A stretch of DNA of 64,000 nucleotides from Thiocystis violascens (GTDB lineage: Bacteria > Pseudomonadota > Gammaproteobacteria > Chromatiales > Chromatiaceae), in NCBI GenBank assembly GCA_020721065.1, contig DYNM01000001.1, positions 124,001 to 188,000 of the forward strand, written 5' to 3'. The translations under genes and the position numbers were made by a program. Shown piece after piece: positions 46,817-57,054 of the stretch. The notes beneath the pieces were generated by a model. It had not been told where the DNA came from. It searched no databases and saw only the letters and a list, made by a program, of their open reading frames with translations. Numbering within the stretch: position 1 is the first letter of the stretch; each line of letters starts with the position of its first letter.

Positions 46817-48112
46817 CTACAGTAAATCAAACAACGACATTTTGTTCATTTCAATGTAAGTTTTTTGCGCAGCTTCTAACACGACTTCTTGCAATTTGAA
46901 CCGGCTGATTGCTTCTGCATAATCAAGATCGCGTACTTCAGAACGAGTATTAGATAAATCTAAAACACGTTCCGCGTTTAGTTCAGTTTGCGTATCTAAA
47001 GTGGCTAAACGCACGCCAACAGTGGTGCGAATTTCACTCAATTGTGCCAAGCTAGAATCAACATTGCGCAAGGCAATACTGCTGGCTTTTGATAGCATTT
47101 CACGATCTTCAGTTGGCAATAGTGATTGCTCAAAGGCACTAGCAATGTCTTCTAAGGTTTGAAAAATACTGACTTGCGTGACCGGACGCGAAATGATTTC
47201 GTCGCCATTAGCAGGTGCGCCATCAATTGTGATTTGACGTCCAGCAAATTCAATGGGTTGATTCGCAGGCGTCGGTGGTACAAAGGTTCCACCTGCGTCG
47301 GTGCTGCCATATTTACCGCTGATCAACGCACCGTTGCTGTCGCGCACAGCGTGATCATCCATATCCAACACGTCATATTCCACTGCGCCCGGATGTGTTG
47401 CCGGATAGCTGAATTTAATTCGCAGTGTCTGATCGGCGCTATTGAGTGCGTCCTCTAAATCGCCACTTGCTACCGATGTCACCTCCATCGTGCCGGTGTT
47501 GGTCGCTTTTGGAACGGCTTCTGTTAATAACCCGCTGCGTTCGGGAATCGCCATAAATACGGCTTCACCAGTATCACCAACCTGAATTTGTCGGTTGTTG
47601 GTGATGTCAATGGCGCGTACCGAACCCGCACCAGCAGCTCCTACATACGACACCACGCCTTTATCGCTGACGACAAACGGCTCCGTATGTGAACGAGTAC
47701 CTGCAAAAAGATATTCACCGTTGGCTTCTTTAAAGTTTGCAACACCAATTAAATCTTCGCGCAATTCGCGGATTTCTCGCGCCATAATCGAGCGATTTTC
47801 ATAAATATAGGTATCGTTATTTCCAGCAACGACTAATTCACGGACACGCTGTAAAATGTTTTGGCTGGCTTCAATTTGTGCTTCTTCCTGCTCTAAACGC
47901 GGACGCGCTAAATCGTTATTACGTTGATATTGTTCTGCGATTTTAATAGCAACATCTAATTGCACTGTTTGTGCAGCGGCGCTCGGATCATCAGCCGGGG
48001 TTAAAAACGTGCGCCCAGTCGATAATTGTAAATTCGTTTGATTCAATTTAGACTGGGCGCGTTGCATGGTCGCCAAATTGGAATTGAAAATTTGAGGAGT
48101 TGAGATACGCAT
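46817..48112 (-). CDS. flgL: Flagellar hook-filament junction protein FlgL
   Basis: At 431 aa this is longer than enterobacterial FlgL (317). The conserved N-terminal RISTPQIFNSNLATMQRAQ and the C-terminal RDLDYAEAISRFKLQEVVLEAAQKTY form the flagellin-like D0/D1 helices. The middle (about 190-330) is an inserted variable domain containing RQITIDGAPANGDEI, similar to repeats in FlgK. GGAG precedes the ATG. It is the last gene of the minus-strand flagellar cluster, 12 bp after flgK. Confidence 0.94.
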   Translation of the reverse strand: MRISTPQIFNSNLATMQRAQSKLNQTNLQLSTGRTFLTPADDPSAAAQTVQLDVAIKIAEQYQRNNDLARPRLEQEEAQIEASQNILQRVRELVVAGNNDTYIYENRSIMAREIRELREDLIGVANFKEANGEYLFAGTRSHTEPFVVSDKGVVSYVGAAGAGSVRAIDITNNRQIQVGDTGEAVFMAIPERSGLLTEAVPKATNTGTMEVTSVASGDLEDALNSADQTLRIKFSYPATHPGAVEYDVLDMDDHAVRDSNGALISGKYGSTDAGGTFVPPTPANQPIEFAGRQITIDGAPANGDEIISRPVTQVSIFQTLEDIASAFEQSLLPTEDREMLSKASSIALRNVDSSLAQLSEIRTTVGVRLATLDTQTELNAERVLDLSNTRSEVRDLDYAEAISRFKLQEVVLEAAQKTYIEMNKMSLFDLL

Positions 48113-48124
48113 TGTTGACTCCGT

Positions 48125-50269
48125 TTAACCACGCACCGCGTTCAATAAGGTGTCAAATATCGTGCTGCTGGTCGTAATCACTTGTGCAGCAGCTTGATAG
48201 GCTTGTTGAAAGCGAATTAAGTTGGCTGCTTCTTCATCGAGATTAACGCCAGACACTGCTTCATGTTGGGCTTGCGCGGCGCTCAATAAGGTTTCATTGG
48301 CTTCGTGCGCAATTTGCATGTGATACGTTTCAGAACCAATATCAGACAGCAAACTGTTATAGCTGCCGTGAAATGTTTCTTCACCGCGTACCAAAAACGC
48401 ATCTTGCAGCGCAGTCATCGCCAGCATGTTGCGATTGTCACCATTGCGCCCTTTGCTCAGATCGAGCGTGAACATGTCATACGCATCGGGTTCGCCTTGA
48501 ATATCCACCTCCCAACCGTCACCCACCACTGTCGTGGTTTTGGGTTCTTCGGTTTCCAGCGCCGTTTCCGTGACCGCAACCGTGAACACATCGCCATTGT
48601 CCGGGGTGCCGCGAATCCGCATTTCCCAACCTTGGGTCGCAATGGTGGTCACGCCCGAGGGATCAAGCGTGAAGCGTTCACCGCCGACGCTAAATTGCTG
48701 TTTAGCAGCATCAAAACTGACCAAAGTGCTGGGGTTTAAGCCGATTTGATCGGGATTGGTGATGCGGAAACTTTCCACCGTTGCCCCGCCCACTTCGGCA
48801 CCATCGCTGATGCTGACCAAATTGACGGCATCGGCATCTTCATTCACCACGATTGCAGCCGGTTTGGCGCTCGCGGCACTGGCATCAGTGATGCGCAGAT
48901 CAATCAACTGAGCATCACCAGTGTTGTCCGCGTCCGCCAACACGCCCGACGCGGCGGCGATGGCTGCGGGATCATCAATGATGACTTCCACTTCACTGGA
49001 CACCGTGCGGGTCGGCTGAATCAACCAAGTATCACCATCTTCGGGAGCGCCAGCCAAAATCGCTGCTGGATCAATTTGCAACCCGTCACCAATGAGCAAA
49101 TCTGGCTGCACGGGATCAGGTGTCAAGGTGACGACTTCATTGGACGGCTGGCGCGTCAAATAAAAATTCCCGCTGTGATATTGCAGGCGGTAATCGCTGG
49201 CGCTCAAAGCGGCAACATCGACAACCGTCACCGTTGGCAGCGCGATCTCGGCATTCGTAGGCTTGGGATACACCTCAACTGCGGGTTGCGTAAACAGAGC
49301 GCCGCCCACCTCACCGTTTAAGTCCAGCCCCAGCTTGTTTTGTTCATTAAAGCGCGTCGTCAACGTCAGCCCGATCAAGCCCAGCGTGTTTTGGGCAACA
49401 TCAATGACATTGGTACGACTGTCGATCAAGCCACCGAGTTTGCCGCCGCTGAGTTGGCGGGTGACATTTGCGGGCGCACCGTTGGCGTTGACTTGCAGAC
49501 CAATATCCACGTTGACCGGATCGCCGCTGAGATGATCGGTCAACAATTTGCGAGCATTGTTGCCCATCACCAGCGTTTGCCCATTGCCCGCAAACACGTT
49601 GACCGCGCCGTCGTCTTCCATCGTGATGCTGATGTCAACTCTCTCGGCCATCTGGTTGAGCAACAAATCACGTTGATCGAGCAGATCATTCGGCGGTCCG
49701 CTGGTGCCCATAAATCCGCCGCTAATGCGACTGTTGAGATCGGCCACTTTTTGCGCAAATTGGTTGAGTTCTCCCACCGTTGCTTCAATCTGCCCGTTAA
49801 TCAAACTGCGCTGTTCATTGAGTTGCTGATTCACAGTGTTGAGACGTCCGGTGAACGATTCCGCCGCTGCCAACAAGGTGATGCGAGCGGGAAGCGAGGT
49901 GGGATCATCGGCAACGTCTTGAAGCGCGGCGGAATAACTGTTTAATACCGGCGTCAAGCCCGTTGTTTCATCGGCAAGCAAATTATCGACGCGCTGCGCG
50001 AACTCCAAACGGACGCTAGTATTAGCGTTGATCGTGATGGTGTTACGCAGTTGAGTATTGACGAGATTGTCGCTAATTCGCTGCACACTGGTGAGGCGGA
50101 CACCTTGACCGATGTAATAACCAACATGTTTTTGCGGTGTCTGCTGCGTCAATTCCACCCGTTGGCGGCTATAGCCTTCGGTGGTCGCGTTAGAAATGTT
50201 ATGGCTGGTGGTGGCGAGGGCACTTTGGGAAGCCATGACCCCAGAAACGCCCGTGCTGAGAATACTCAT
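48125..50269 (-). CDS. flgK: Flagellar hook-associated protein FlgK
   Basis: From the ATG at 50269 (AAGG 8 bases upstream; a GTG at 50297 is rejected) the protein has 714 aa, much longer than the 547 of E. coli. The N-terminus SILSTGVSGVMASQSALATT and the C-terminal VNLDEEAANLIRFQQAYQAAAQVI are conserved. The middle holds expanded domains with two related units, GWEMRIRGTPDNGDVFTVAV and GWEVDIQGEPDAYDMFTLDL, about 45 residues apart. It forms the hook-filament junction with FlgL. A 99-bp gap separates it from flgJ. Confidence 0.94.
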   Translation of the reverse strand: MSILSTGVSGVMASQSALATTSHNISNATTEGYSRQRVELTQQTPQKHVGYYIGQGVRLTSVQRISDNLVNTQLRNTITINANTSVRLEFAQRVDNLLADETTGLTPVLNSYSAALQDVADDPTSLPARITLLAAAESFTGRLNTVNQQLNEQRSLINGQIEATVGELNQFAQKVADLNSRISGGFMGTSGPPNDLLDQRDLLLNQMAERVDISITMEDDGAVNVFAGNGQTLVMGNNARKLLTDHLSGDPVNVDIGLQVNANGAPANVTRQLSGGKLGGLIDSRTNVIDVAQNTLGLIGLTLTTRFNEQNKLGLDLNGEVGGALFTQPAVEVYPKPTNAEIALPTVTVVDVAALSASDYRLQYHSGNFYLTRQPSNEVVTLTPDPVQPDLLIGDGLQIDPAAILAGAPEDGDTWLIQPTRTVSSEVEVIIDDPAAIAAASGVLADADNTGDAQLIDLRITDASAASAKPAAIVVNEDADAVNLVSISDGAEVGGATVESFRITNPDQIGLNPSTLVSFDAAKQQFSVGGERFTLDPSGVTTIATQGWEMRIRGTPDNGDVFTVAVTETALETEEPKTTTVVGDGWEVDIQGEPDAYDMFTLDLSKGRNGDNRNMLAMTALQDAFLVRGEETFHGSYNSLLSDIGSETYHMQIAHEANETLLSAAQAQHEAVSGVNLDEEAANLIRFQQAYQAAAQVITTSSTIFDTLLNAVRG

Positions 50270-50368
50270 CGCAATAACCTTAGTTGATCGACGCACAGCA
50301 AACTGCCGTGGTCAGCCCAGCAAGCGCATCTCGCGGCGCATCATTAACCCCCCGCAAGGACTGAAACA

Positions 50369-51445
50369 TTAACTCTCAGTGGTTTTATCGGCGCGAACGC
50401 TGGAGACTTGAGATGTCGCTACCACGTCAGAAGCGTTAAAGCTGCCAAATCGGTCACGAATTCCCAACACTTTAGCCGCATAACGCGGATCGGTCGCATA
50501 ACCCGCTTGCTGTAAACCGCGAATAAAATCCGCGCCGTTAGTGCTCGCCAACGCTTTCCCATAACGCGGATTGCGGCGCAAAAAGTTCACATAATCCACA
50601 AACGCATCCGCCGGACTCTCATACGCACGAAATTTTGCCCGCTCGCGCTGCGCCACTCCGTTGCGATATTCCAGCGTCCCCACTGCGACCGAAGCGCCTT
50701 CCCAACGCGAATCAGCTTTGATTCCAAACAAATTAAAACTGCTGCTGCCATCAGCGCGGCGCGGAATATGTTTACCCCAACCGGTTTCTAACGCGCTCTG
50801 CGCCAGCAACACGTCCGTATCCATTCCCAACGTCTGCGCCGCCTGCTGCGCAAACGGCTTGAGATACGCCACAAACTCCGCCGGACTGCGCGGCGGCCAC
50901 TGCGCCTGACCTTGAAAAGTGGTCAACGGCTTCACCTGAGTTGACGACCCGCTGGCAGTTGTGGACGCAGCGGCTGGCGCAGCAGCGTCAACACTTTGGC
51001 GGTGCAGCGGTTTCAGCGCCTGATTGCGCTCCGGCAAGCGCAAGGTCGTCGGATCACGCTCACCGCTCACCGTCGTCGCGCCAGCACTGACTCCGGTGGG
51101 AGAAAGCTGGCGCATCAACAATTTGCGCAAGCCCAGCCCTTCACCTTGGCTCAACGCCGCTGCAATCTGTTGATCGTGCAGCTCTTGGTACATTTTGCTT
51201 TGTTCAGAATCAAAGATGCCATCGCCAGACGAAGCCGAGCGCATCTGTTTGAGCATTTGCCCAGTCAACAGCCCTTCAAAGGCGCGTGCGGTGGCTTCTA
51301 GTGCGGCGGGATCGCCATTGCGGGCAGAGGTTGCCAACGGCTGCAAGCTCTTCGGGTCGCTCACCAGCCCGCCGCTCGCGCCAGTCGTCGGCGCGGGAGC
51401 GGTGGTCAACAGCCGAGTTCCAAAAGGTGCGGTAGCGGACAACAT
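50369..51445 (-). CDS. flgJ: Flagellar rod-cap/peptidoglycan hydrolase FlgJ
   Basis: The 358-aa bifunctional protein has an N-terminal rod-cap domain (about 40-115; ARAFEGLLTGQMLKQMRSA, GIFDSEQSKMYQELHDQQIA) and a C-terminal glucosaminidase domain (about 190-345) with catalytic glutamate in QSALETGWGK and the YESPADAFVDYV segment. A Ser/Thr/Ala linker joins them. The dual-domain form is typical of beta/gammaproteobacteria. It lies 6 bp after flgI. Confidence 0.95.
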   Translation of the reverse strand: MLSATAPFGTRLLTTAPAPTTGASGGLVSDPKSLQPLATSARNGDPAALEATARAFEGLLTGQMLKQMRSASSGDGIFDSEQSKMYQELHDQQIAAALSQGEGLGLRKLLMRQLSPTGVSAGATTVSGERDPTTLRLPERNQALKPLHRQSVDAAAPAAASTTASGSSTQVKPLTTFQGQAQWPPRSPAEFVAYLKPFAQQAAQTLGMDTDVLLAQSALETGWGKHIPRRADGSSSFNLFGIKADSRWEGASVAVGTLEYRNGVAQRERAKFRAYESPADAFVDYVNFLRRNPRYGKALASTNGADFIRGLQQAGYATDPRYAAKVLGIRDRFGSFNASDVVATSQVSSVRADKTTES

Positions 51446-51451
51446 GACGGC

Positions 51452-52606
51452 TTAAATCACAATCAGCTCGGCGCGTAACGCCCCGACTTCGCGCAACGCA
51501 TCGAGAATGGCGACCAAATCACCGGGTGCTGCGCCGACGGCGTTAATCGCCTGCACGATGTCGCCCAGCGCGGTGCCGGGCGCAAACAGAAACATGCGGT
51601 TTTTCTCTTGTTTCGTAGCCACTTGACTCTCGCTGGCGGTGGCGGTGCGTCCTCCTGAGCGCGGATTAGGCTGCGATACCAGCGGTGTTTCTTCAATCGT
51701 GAGGGTGAGATTGCCGTGCGTGATGGCGGCAGGTGTGACCTTGACATCCGCGCCAATCACCAGCGTACCGGTGCGGGAATTGATGATGACGCGAGCGGGT
51801 GGTGCGCCGGTGGCGACGTTGAGATTTTCCAGCGCCGACATAAATGCCACCCGTTGCCCGCGTTTGGTGGGAGCGCGTACCTGCACTGAAGAACCATCCA
51901 GCGCCTCGGCCACGTCCTTGCCAAAGCTGCGATTGATCGCCTCCACCATTTGCGCGGCGGTGGTGAAATCCGGTCGCCGTAAATTGAGCACCAGCGCGTT
52001 GCCATCACCAAAGGTATTTGGCACCTCACGCTCCACCGTCGCGCCGTTGGGAATCCGCCCCACGCTGGGAACGTTGACCGTGATGCTGCTGCCGTCTTTA
52101 CCTTCCACGCCAAAACCGCTAACGATGAGATTGCCCTGCGCCATCGCGTACACCTCGCCGTCAACGCCTTTTAATGGCGTCATCAGCAAGGTGCCACCGC
52201 GCAAACTTTTGGCATTGCCCATAGAAGAAATGGTGATGTCGAGCCGTTGTCCGGGTTTGGCAAACGGCGGCAAGTCGGTCGTAATCATCACGGCAGCGAC
52301 GTTTTTGAGCTGCGGATTAACGTTGGGTGGGATGGTGACGCCGAGCTGACCGAGCATGTTTTTCAGGCTTTGCACGGTGAACGGCGCTTGCGTGGTTTGA
52401 TCGCCGGTGCCGGTGAGACCGACCACTAAACCGTAACCAATCAATTGGTTATCGCGGACGCCAGCGATGGTGGCGAGGTCTTTGATGCGTTCGGGAGTGC
52501 CCAATTCATTGGGATTAAACGATTCATTGCCGGCGGAGAGTTGGGTCATGCCGCAACACAGCCCAATCAAGCACAGGTGGCGGAGGAAGTGGCTGAATTG
52601 ACGCAT
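51452..52606 (-). CDS. flgI: Flagellar P-ring protein FlgI
   Basis: The 384-aa periplasmic protein has a signal peptide ending near TQLSAGNE and the family start [53 protein letters not shown] and the C-terminal [23 protein letters not shown] are all conserved. It assembles around the rod in the peptidoglycan with the help of FlgA. GAGG precedes the ATG. Confidence 0.96.
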   Translation of the reverse strand: MRQFSHFLRHLCLIGLCCGMTQLSAGNESFNPNELGTPERIKDLATIAGVRDNQLIGYGLVVGLTGTGDQTTQAPFTVQSLKNMLGQLGVTIPPNVNPQLKNVAAVMITTDLPPFAKPGQRLDITISSMGNAKSLRGGTLLMTPLKGVDGEVYAMAQGNLIVSGFGVEGKDGSSITVNVPSVGRIPNGATVEREVPNTFGDGNALVLNLRRPDFTTAAQMVEAINRSFGKDVAEALDGSSVQVRAPTKRGQRVAFMSALENLNVATGAPPARVIINSRTGTLVIGADVKVTPAAITHGNLTLTIEETPLVSQPNPRSGGRTATASESQVATKQEKNRMFLFAPGTALGDIVQAINAVGAAPGDLVAILDALREVGALRAELIVI

Positions 52607-52642
52607 GGCGAACCTCGCTGTGGGGGTGTCGCCGCTGCTGGT

Positions 52643-53335
52643 TTAGAACGGCCACACCGGATGATTGAAGAATCGTGATAACCAGCCGGGGGTGTTGCTG
52701 TCTTGAAGGGCACCGGTGCCGCCGTAATACAGTTGCGCATTGGCGACTTGAATCGACTGCACGGTGTTGGTGGCGCTGATGTCAACCGGACGAATGATGC
52801 CGCGTAACCGCACGAATTCATTGCCTTGATTGATGCCGAGCCATTTTTCGCCCTGCACGACCAGATTGCCGTTTGGCAACACTTCAGCGACGGTGACAGT
52901 GATTTCGCCGCTGAGTTGATTGCTCTGGCTGGAATCACCGGCTCCATCAAAACTGCCGTCATTGGCGCTGCTGGCGCTCAAAATCGGCAATCCGCCTGGG
53001 ATCACATCGCGTCCAGCAATATTAAGACCACCAATGCTCATATCGTTTGATGAGCTTTTTGTCGTCGTGGTTGCTGTCGATTTTTTGGCGTTCGTGCGTT
53101 CTGCCAACTGCACCCGCACCAGATCGCCGACGCGACGCGCTTTGTAATCTTCAAATAACCCTTGACTGCGGGTGGCTTGATAAATCGCGCCATGATTGGC
53201 GGCAGATGGCAGCGGCGGTTGTGGCGGGATCGGACGATAGTCTTGTGAATCGCCGGGTTGTGTCGGCGTGAGCGCAGCGCAGCCGCTCAAGCCGAGCGCG
53301 ATGAAGAGCAGTGTGGAGCGCGTGAGCTGGCGCAT
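52643..53335 (-). CDS. flgH: Flagellar L-ring lipoprotein FlgH
   Basis: The 230-aa outer-membrane lipoprotein has lipobox LSGC (C19). GAIYQATRSQGLFEDYKARRVGDL and the ring-forming C-terminal GEKWLGINQGNEFVRLRG and GIIRPVDI are standard. The last motif, STPGWLSRFF-like, appears as NTPGWLSRFFNHPVWPF. It lies 36 bp upstream of flgI in reading direction and 18 bp after flgG. Confidence 0.96.
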   Translation of the reverse strand: MRQLTRSTLLFIALGLSGCAALTPTQPGDSQDYRPIPPQPPLPSAANHGAIYQATRSQGLFEDYKARRVGDLVRVQLAERTNAKKSTATTTTKSSSNDMSIGGLNIAGRDVIPGGLPILSASSANDGSFDGAGDSSQSNQLSGEITVTVAEVLPNGNLVVQGEKWLGINQGNEFVRLRGIIRPVDISATNTVQSIQVANAQLYYGGTGALQDSNTPGWLSRFFNHPVWPF

Positions 53336-53353
53336 GGCAAGCAGAAGTTGGGA

Positions 53354-54145
53354 TTAGCGAGCGAGGTTGTTATTGACGAATTGGAGCATCGAATCGGCGG
53401 CAGCGACGGCTTTGGAATTGACCTCATAAGCCCGCTGCGTTTCGATCATGTTGACCAATTCTTCCGCCATGTTGACGTTGCTGGTTTCCAACGTGCCCTG
53501 CACAACAGTACCGATGCCATTTTGACCCGGATTTGCGGACTGCGCGGTGCCAGAAGCGCCGGTTTCGATGTAGATATTTTCGCCCATCGCCTGCAAACCG
53601 GCGGGGTTGACGAAATCAGCGAGCTGGATCGTGCCGATCTCTTGTCCGGCTGCCTCGCCGGGAATCTGCGCGGAGACAGTGCCATCTTTGCCAATCGTCA
53701 CCGACAGCGCGTTGGCGGGAACCGTCAAGCCCGGCTGCAACGGATAGCCGTTCGACATGACGATCTCGCCGTCAGCATTGAGCTGAAAAGTGCCGTCACG
53801 GGTGTAACCCATCTCGCCGCTGGGCAACAACACTTGAAAAAATCCGCGCCCTTCGATGGTCATATCGAGCGCATTTTCGGTTTGCACCATGCCGCCCTGC
53901 GTGAACAACTTTTCAGTAGCGACGGTGCGCGAACCCATGCCGAGCATCAATCCTGAAGGAAGCTGCGCCTGTTGCGTTGCCTGCGCACCGGGCTGGCGGA
54001 TGGTTTGATAAATCAAGTCTTCAAACACCGCCCGACTCTTTTTGAAGCCGTTGGTGTTGACGTTCGCCAAATTGTTGGCGACCACCGCCATGCGCGTTTG
54101 CTGCGCGTCGAGTCCGGTTTTAGCGATCCAAAGTGACTGATTCAT
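53354..54145 (-). CDS. flgG: Flagellar distal rod protein FlgG
   Basis: The 263-aa distal rod protein has the usual length. The N-terminal [19 protein letters not shown] followed by [17 protein letters not shown] and the C-terminal [22 protein letters not shown] are conserved flagellar rod/hook motifs. GAGG precedes the ATG. It is flanked by flgF and flgH in the standard order. Confidence 0.96.
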   Translation of the reverse strand: MNQSLWIAKTGLDAQQTRMAVVANNLANVNTNGFKKSRAVFEDLIYQTIRQPGAQATQQAQLPSGLMLGMGSRTVATEKLFTQGGMVQTENALDMTIEGRGFFQVLLPSGEMGYTRDGTFQLNADGEIVMSNGYPLQPGLTVPANALSVTIGKDGTVSAQIPGEAAGQEIGTIQLADFVNPAGLQAMGENIYIETGASGTAQSANPGQNGIGTVVQGTLETSNVNMAEELVNMIETQRAYEVNSKAVAAADSMLQFVNNNLAR

Positions 54146-54172
54146 AAAAATTCCTCGCAGTTAGGCGTGGCG

Positions 54173-54919
54173 CTAACTGCCGCTAATTCCCAGCAGGCGA
54201 TTGTGATTTTGTTCGATGTTGTTGGCAGCATCCATCATCTTGATTTGCAACTCAAAATTGCGTGACAGATCAATCATCTCCGCCAGCGCCGACACCGTAT
54301 TGACGTTGCTACTTTCCAACGCGCCACTGATCACGCGCATCGTGGCATCGGCTGGCAGCGCCTGCCCGTTCCTCGCCCGAATCAAGCCATCTTCACCGCG
54401 AAACAACGCTTTAAGATCAGGATTTACTAACCGAATGCGATCAATGGCGGTTAGCGCGTTGGCACCAGAACCGCCGGGGCGCACTGTGATCGTGCCATCG
54501 GTGCCAATTGCAAAGGCTTCATTGGGCGGCACGGCAATCGGTCCGCCGCCGCCGAGCACTGCTAAACCGCGCTCGGTGCGCAAAATGCCAGTTGAATCAA
54601 CGTGAAAGTTGCCAGAACGGGTGTAGGTTTCGGTGCCATCAGGCGCTTGCACCGCGATAAAGCCGGGACCATCGAGGGCAACGTCCAGCTCGCGTCCGGT
54701 GCTTTGCTGCGCACCGAGCGAAAAATCAATTGCCTCATCGCGCACCTGCACATAATCCCGGGAATCAAATACGGGGCCGCGAACTGGCACGGTATAGGCG
54801 TCACCCAAGGCTTGGCGAAAACCATGCGTATTGGCATTCGCCAAATTTTGGTGATTGATTGCCTGCGCATAGAGGTTTTCTTTTGCGCCCGACATTGCGA
54901 GATAGAGAAAACGATCCAT
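54173..54919 (-). CDS. flgF: Flagellar proximal rod protein FlgF
   Basis: The 248-aa rod protein starts DRFLYLAMSGAKENLYAQAI with NHQNLANANTHGFRQ; the C-terminus LESSNVNTVSALAEMIDLSRNFE is the rod-family signature. A GGAG lies upstream of the ATG with 9-base spacing. It sits between flgE and flgG. Confidence 0.95.
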   Translation of the reverse strand: MDRFLYLAMSGAKENLYAQAINHQNLANANTHGFRQALGDAYTVPVRGPVFDSRDYVQVRDEAIDFSLGAQQSTGRELDVALDGPGFIAVQAPDGTETYTRSGNFHVDSTGILRTERGLAVLGGGGPIAVPPNEAFAIGTDGTITVRPGGSGANALTAIDRIRLVNPDLKALFRGEDGLIRARNGQALPADATMRVISGALESSNVNTVSALAEMIDLSRNFELQIKMMDAANNIEQNHNRLLGISGS

Positions 54920-54958
54920 GATTCAAATGCTCCGGCAATCAATGTTGTATTCAAATGA

Positions 54959-56317
54959 CTATTGCAGATTCAAAATAGTTTGCACCATTTGATCCGCAGT
55001 AGAAACCGTTTTTGCATTTGCCTGATAATTGCGCTGCGCAGTGATGAGATTCACCAATTCTTCAGCAACATCAACATTAGAGGCTTCGAGGGCACCAGAT
55101 TGTACTGAACCGAGTTCGCCATTACCGGGCGCGTCATAGGTATGTTCACCAGACTCAGCAGTTTCAATCCAAGCGTTATTCCCAACCACCTGTAATCCTT
55201 GCGGGTTATTGAAATTCGCCAGCGCCACCTGTCCTAATGCTTTCGATTGACCATTCGTATAGCGAGAAAACACAATACCGTTGGAGTCAACTTCAAGACC
55301 ACTTAAACGTCCCACTGCGTTACCATTCTGACTCAATTCATTCACCGTATATTGCGTTCCGAACTGCGTCATACCAGTGAAGTTGACATAAATTGTGGGG
55401 TCTACTAATGGTGGAACAATATCTGGATTCTGCACGGTACCAATCTGAGCGCCATTGTCAGGTTCGTACAGTGATAAATCTGGAAACGCAAACGCTTGCA
55501 ATTCATCTGCTGCCGGTGCCACTAAATTGCCAGTGGTATCAAATTCCAATGTTATTGGAGTGAGTGTGTTAGGACTTGCGGGATCAGCCCAATCACCTAA
55601 ATCCGTGTAAACGTTCCATGTCAATGGCGTTTCTGTTTTTTGGAAATAAAACGTCATATTACGCGGCAATCCTAACGTATCGTATACCGTTGCCGAAGTT
55701 GAATAGTTGTAAGTATCTGGATCGTTTTGATTGAATGTTACCAAGGTGCCATTGATATCACGGATTGCCTCAGCATCAGAACGCAGGTTGATTTTAGAAA
55801 CGACCTTGCCAGTGGATGTTGGCGGAAAATTCTCCAATGGCAGTTGTAAACTTTGTAAGTTACCAACATCGAACTCTGGATCATTCAACTCTGGTACAAA
55901 TACGCCCTCAGTCACTGCATAAAGATTGTCATCTTTACGCGGATAAGTCTGTAATTTTTGTCCTTGGCTGTTAACAACATAACCATCTTGATCCACCTGA
56001 AACGCACCAGCGCGGGTGTAAGATTTACTGCCGTTTTCATCCATGATAAAGAAGCCTTGCCCACTAATTGCCAAATCCATGACATTGTCACTGTAATCGA
56101 GTGAGCCTTGGGTAAACTGCTGTGGCGTTGCGGCTAATCGCGCTCCAGAACCAATTGCCGTTTTACTGATGCTGCCATAAGACTGAACAAATAAATTAGC
56201 AAACTCAGCGCGAGATTCCTTAAATCCTACCGTGCCAGAATTCGCAATGTTGTTGCCAGTGACTTTCAGGTCTGCTGACGCAGCATTTAATCCTGTCAAT
56301 CCGATATTAAAAGACAT
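54959..56317 (-). CDS. flgE: Flagellar hook protein FlgE
   Basis: From the ATG at 56317 (AGGAG upstream; an upstream in-frame ATG is rejected) the hook subunit has 452 aa. SFNIGLTGLNAASADLKVTG with NNIANSGTVGFKESRAEF opens it and LEASNVDVAEELVNLITAQRNYQ closes it. DLAISGQGFFIMDENGSKSYTRAG lies near residue 85. The surface domain in the middle is the typical FlgE D2 region. It follows flgD after 45 bp. Confidence 0.96.
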   Translation of the reverse strand: MSFNIGLTGLNAASADLKVTGNNIANSGTVGFKESRAEFANLFVQSYGSISKTAIGSGARLAATPQQFTQGSLDYSDNVMDLAISGQGFFIMDENGSKSYTRAGAFQVDQDGYVVNSQGQKLQTYPRKDDNLYAVTEGVFVPELNDPEFDVGNLQSLQLPLENFPPTSTGKVVSKINLRSDAEAIRDINGTLVTFNQNDPDTYNYSTSATVYDTLGLPRNMTFYFQKTETPLTWNVYTDLGDWADPASPNTLTPITLEFDTTGNLVAPAADELQAFAFPDLSLYEPDNGAQIGTVQNPDIVPPLVDPTIYVNFTGMTQFGTQYTVNELSQNGNAVGRLSGLEVDSNGIVFSRYTNGQSKALGQVALANFNNPQGLQVVGNNAWIETAESGEHTYDAPGNGELGSVQSGALEASNVDVAEELVNLITAQRNYQANAKTVSTADQMVQTILNLQ

Positions 56318-56362
56318 GTGATATTCTCCTGTTTCATTCAAAAGCAGTGGCTAAAAAACAAA

Positions 56363-57043
56363 CTAACCAATACGATAAACATCGGCAAAACTGATATTAC
56401 CAAGCCCTTTAACATTGAGCTTCAAACCGCCGCTTGTGCTGTCGTAGGCTACATTCTTTATCTGACCATTCAACAACGTTTCAAATGCTTCTGTTTTACC
56501 ATCAACTTGACCGGTAATTTGAAACGTATAAGCGCCAGCCGGTGCCGGGTTGCCACTATTATTCAATCCATCCCAGCTAAATTCTTGTAATCCTGCACTT
56601 AAACGACCAAGATCAACATTACGAATCAACTGCCCACTGGCATCAGTAATGCTTACAGTTACTCCTTGCGTTGACGAAGGCAAATCAACTGCGCCATTGA
56701 TTCCCTCCCCTTCAGACAAGGTCGCGGATTGCGCGGGTGCAAGCACATTTTTACTCACTAACACTGCCGCTTGCAGCGCCTGACTTTGATTTAATGATAA
56801 AGACAGGGCGCTAAATTCTTTGGTTAATGATTCAATACCCGTGACGGTTGAAAATTGCGCCATCTGACCAAGAAATTCGCCATTTTCCATTGGTGCTAAT
56901 GGGTCTTGATTAGTCAACTGCGTGGTCATTAACTTAAGAAAATCTGCTTGTCCAAGTGATTCTTTATTTTCTTTCACTGCTGTAGTTGGCGAATAAGTCG
57001 TTAATCCGATTCCGGTGTAGGCTTCTGCGGATACATTTGCCAC
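56363..57043 (-). CDS. flgD: Flagellar hook-cap protein FlgD
   Basis: This 226-aa hook assembly scaffold is needed for hook polymerisation. GQADFLKLMTTQLTNQDPLAPMENGEFLGQMAQFS near residue 32 is the family signature (quoted in parts: TTQLTNQDPLAPMEN), and FSWDGLNNSGNPAPAGAYTF is the FlgD Ig-like core. The start is GTG with AGGAG upstream. flgC precedes it by 11 bp. Confidence 0.95.
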   Translation of the reverse strand: MANVSAEAYTGIGLTTYSPTTAVKENKESLGQADFLKLMTTQLTNQDPLAPMENGEFLGQMAQFSTVTGIESLTKEFSALSLSLNQSQALQAAVLVSKNVLAPAQSATLSEGEGINGAVDLPSSTQGVTVSITDASGQLIRNVDLGRLSAGLQEFSWDGLNNSGNPAPAGAYTFQITGQVDGKTEAFETLLNGQIKNVAYDSTSGGLKLNVKGLGNISFADVYRIG

Positions 57044-57054
57044 TATTGATGCTC

